Assembly: GCA_023460055.1 (NCBI GenBank)
Contig: JAEWRJ010000175.1
Coordinates: forward strand, 1-7,796
Direction of reading: 5' to 3'
Length of the DNA: 7,796 nt
DNA from: Bacillota bacterium
GTDB lineage: Bacteria > Bacillota > Clostridia > Christensenellales > Aristaeellaceae
Positions 7,592 to 7,796 of this stretch are shown piece after piece. The notes beneath the pieces were generated by a model, which saw only the letters and a list, made by a program, of their open reading frames with translations, did no database searches and was not told the origin of the DNA. The translations under genes were made by a program, and so were the position numbers. How positions within the stretch are numbered: position 1 is the stretch's first letter; the number at the start of each line of letters is the position of its first letter.

Positions 7592-7600
7592 GCGCGCGAT
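7572..7600. repeat. Two direct repeats TCAAGCGCGCG overlapping the phosphoesterase promoter
   Basis: TCAAGCGCGCG occurs at 7572-7582 and 7588-7598, a period of 16 bases, and each copy ends in ...CGAT. The first copy lies in the -10/-35 spacer and the second begins inside the -35 box and extends upstream. The placement would suit a regulator binding site, but the alternating CG run could also come from slippage. Confidence 0.5.
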
Positions 7601-7642
7601 TCAGGCACACGCAGGCTGCATTCAAGGGCGGCCATGGATTGC

Positions 7643-7670
7643 GGCGTGAAATCCCAGGCGTGAAATCCCA
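7643..7670. repeat. Perfect 14-bp tandem duplication in the intergenic region
   Basis: GGCGTGAAATCCCA occurs twice in direct succession (7643-7656 and 7657-7670). A fragment, GGTGA, follows that resembles the start of a third copy. No reading frame uses it convincingly. It lies about 50 bases upstream of the phosphoesterase -35 box and about 100 bases before the plus-strand start at 7770. Confidence 0.8.
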
Positions 7671-7702
7671 GGTGAGTTGTAAAATGAGTTGCCCATAAAA
7701 AG

Positions 7703-7790
7703 TGATCCATTAAGGGATCAAACCAGTTATGCTTAGTGTTGAAGACAAAAGCGACTGGAGAGAATCAAAATGGATCAGAAGAAGCATAAC
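7703..7790. repeat. Two crossing 9-bp inverted repeats around the start of the next gene
   Basis: TGATCCATT (7703-7711) is the exact reverse complement of AATGGATCA (7769-7777), which contains the ATG at 7770. GTTATGCTT (7726-7734) is the exact reverse complement of AAGCATAAC (7782-7790). The arms interleave (left 1, left 2, right 1, right 2) and do not nest. TGATCC (7703-7708) can instead pair with GGATCA (7715-7720) across a 6-base loop. On the minus strand that hairpin is followed by C and five T, so it may also be a weak terminator for leftward transcription. A further imperfect hairpin (CCAGT...GCTT with AAGC...ACTGG, 7723-7758) would reach into the Shine-Dalgarno sequence. Confidence 0.6.
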
Positions 7791-7796
7791 ACAGGG
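7770..7796 (+). CDS. Start of an unidentified gene, cut off by the window end
   Basis: ATG at 7770 is preceded by a good Shine-Dalgarno sequence, GGAGAG (7757-7762), with a 7-base spacer. It opens nine codons (MDQKKHNTG) without a stop up to the window edge. This is too little to recognise a family. The upstream sequence from about 7677 looks more AT-rich than the genes to the left. A weak -10-like TATGCT lies at 7728-7733 with no clear -35. Interleaved inverted repeats span the start codon. A transposase or other mobile-element gene is one possibility, but nothing visible proves it. Confidence 0.5.

Noticed and set aside
7634..7663. A tiny plus-strand frame starting at ATG 7634
   Set aside because: It has only nine codons, no ribosome binding site, and runs into the tandem repeat. 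Nothing supports translation.
7572..7670. A CRISPR-like array formed by the repeats in the right intergenic region
   Set aside because: The two repeat types are unrelated, have two copies each, and lack spacer-length intervals. No cas gene is visible.

Overview
The window carries ordinary chromosomal housekeeping genes of what looks like a moderately GC-rich member of the Bacillota (Firmicutes). The clues are the secA-prfB gene order, a TIGR01906/DUF1461 membrane protein, a YkuE-type metallophosphoesterase, an HslU ATPase, and strong GGAG-type ribosome binding sites with some GTG and TTG starts. A Clostridia or Negativicutes affiliation is plausible, but this is inference and the sequence alone does not settle it.

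Layout, left to right. Positions 1-962 hold the C-terminal two thirds or so of hslU, the ATPase of the HslUV protease, whose 5' end lies outside the window. A clean intrinsic terminator follows (976-1012). A sigma-A-like promoter (1011-1039) begins in the terminator tail and starts a tightly packed plus-strand cluster. That cluster is secA (1072-3777), prfB (3814-4914), a DUF1461 integral membrane protein (4914-5627, overlapping prfB by one base) and tsaD (5624-6682, overlapping the membrane gene by four bases). The spacing says these four are probably one operon. It joins protein export (SecA), translation termination (RF2), tRNA t6A modification (TsaD) and one membrane protein of unknown function. 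On the opposite strand a metallophosphoesterase gene (7531 down to 6683) runs towards tsaD, and the two stop codons abut with no base between them. It has its own strong ribosome binding site and a good promoter candidate in the intergenic region.

The last ~265 bases (7532-7796) are mostly non-coding and hold the least explained sequence in the window. They contain a 16-bp-period direct repeat over the phosphoesterase promoter, a 14-bp perfect tandem duplication, and two crossing 9-bp inverted repeats. The inverted repeats bracket the start of another plus-strand gene, of which only nine codons are visible. These could form alternative RNA structures that cover or expose its start codon, or they could be part of a mobile-element end; the window stops too early to decide.

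The clearest departure from family norms is prfB. It is one uninterrupted frame: the CTT codon at the usual recoding position is present, but the in-frame UGA that drives the autoregulatory +1 frameshift is replaced by CAT. I see no CRISPR array, tRNA, rRNA or recognisable complete mobile element, and no convincing new multi-gene system.
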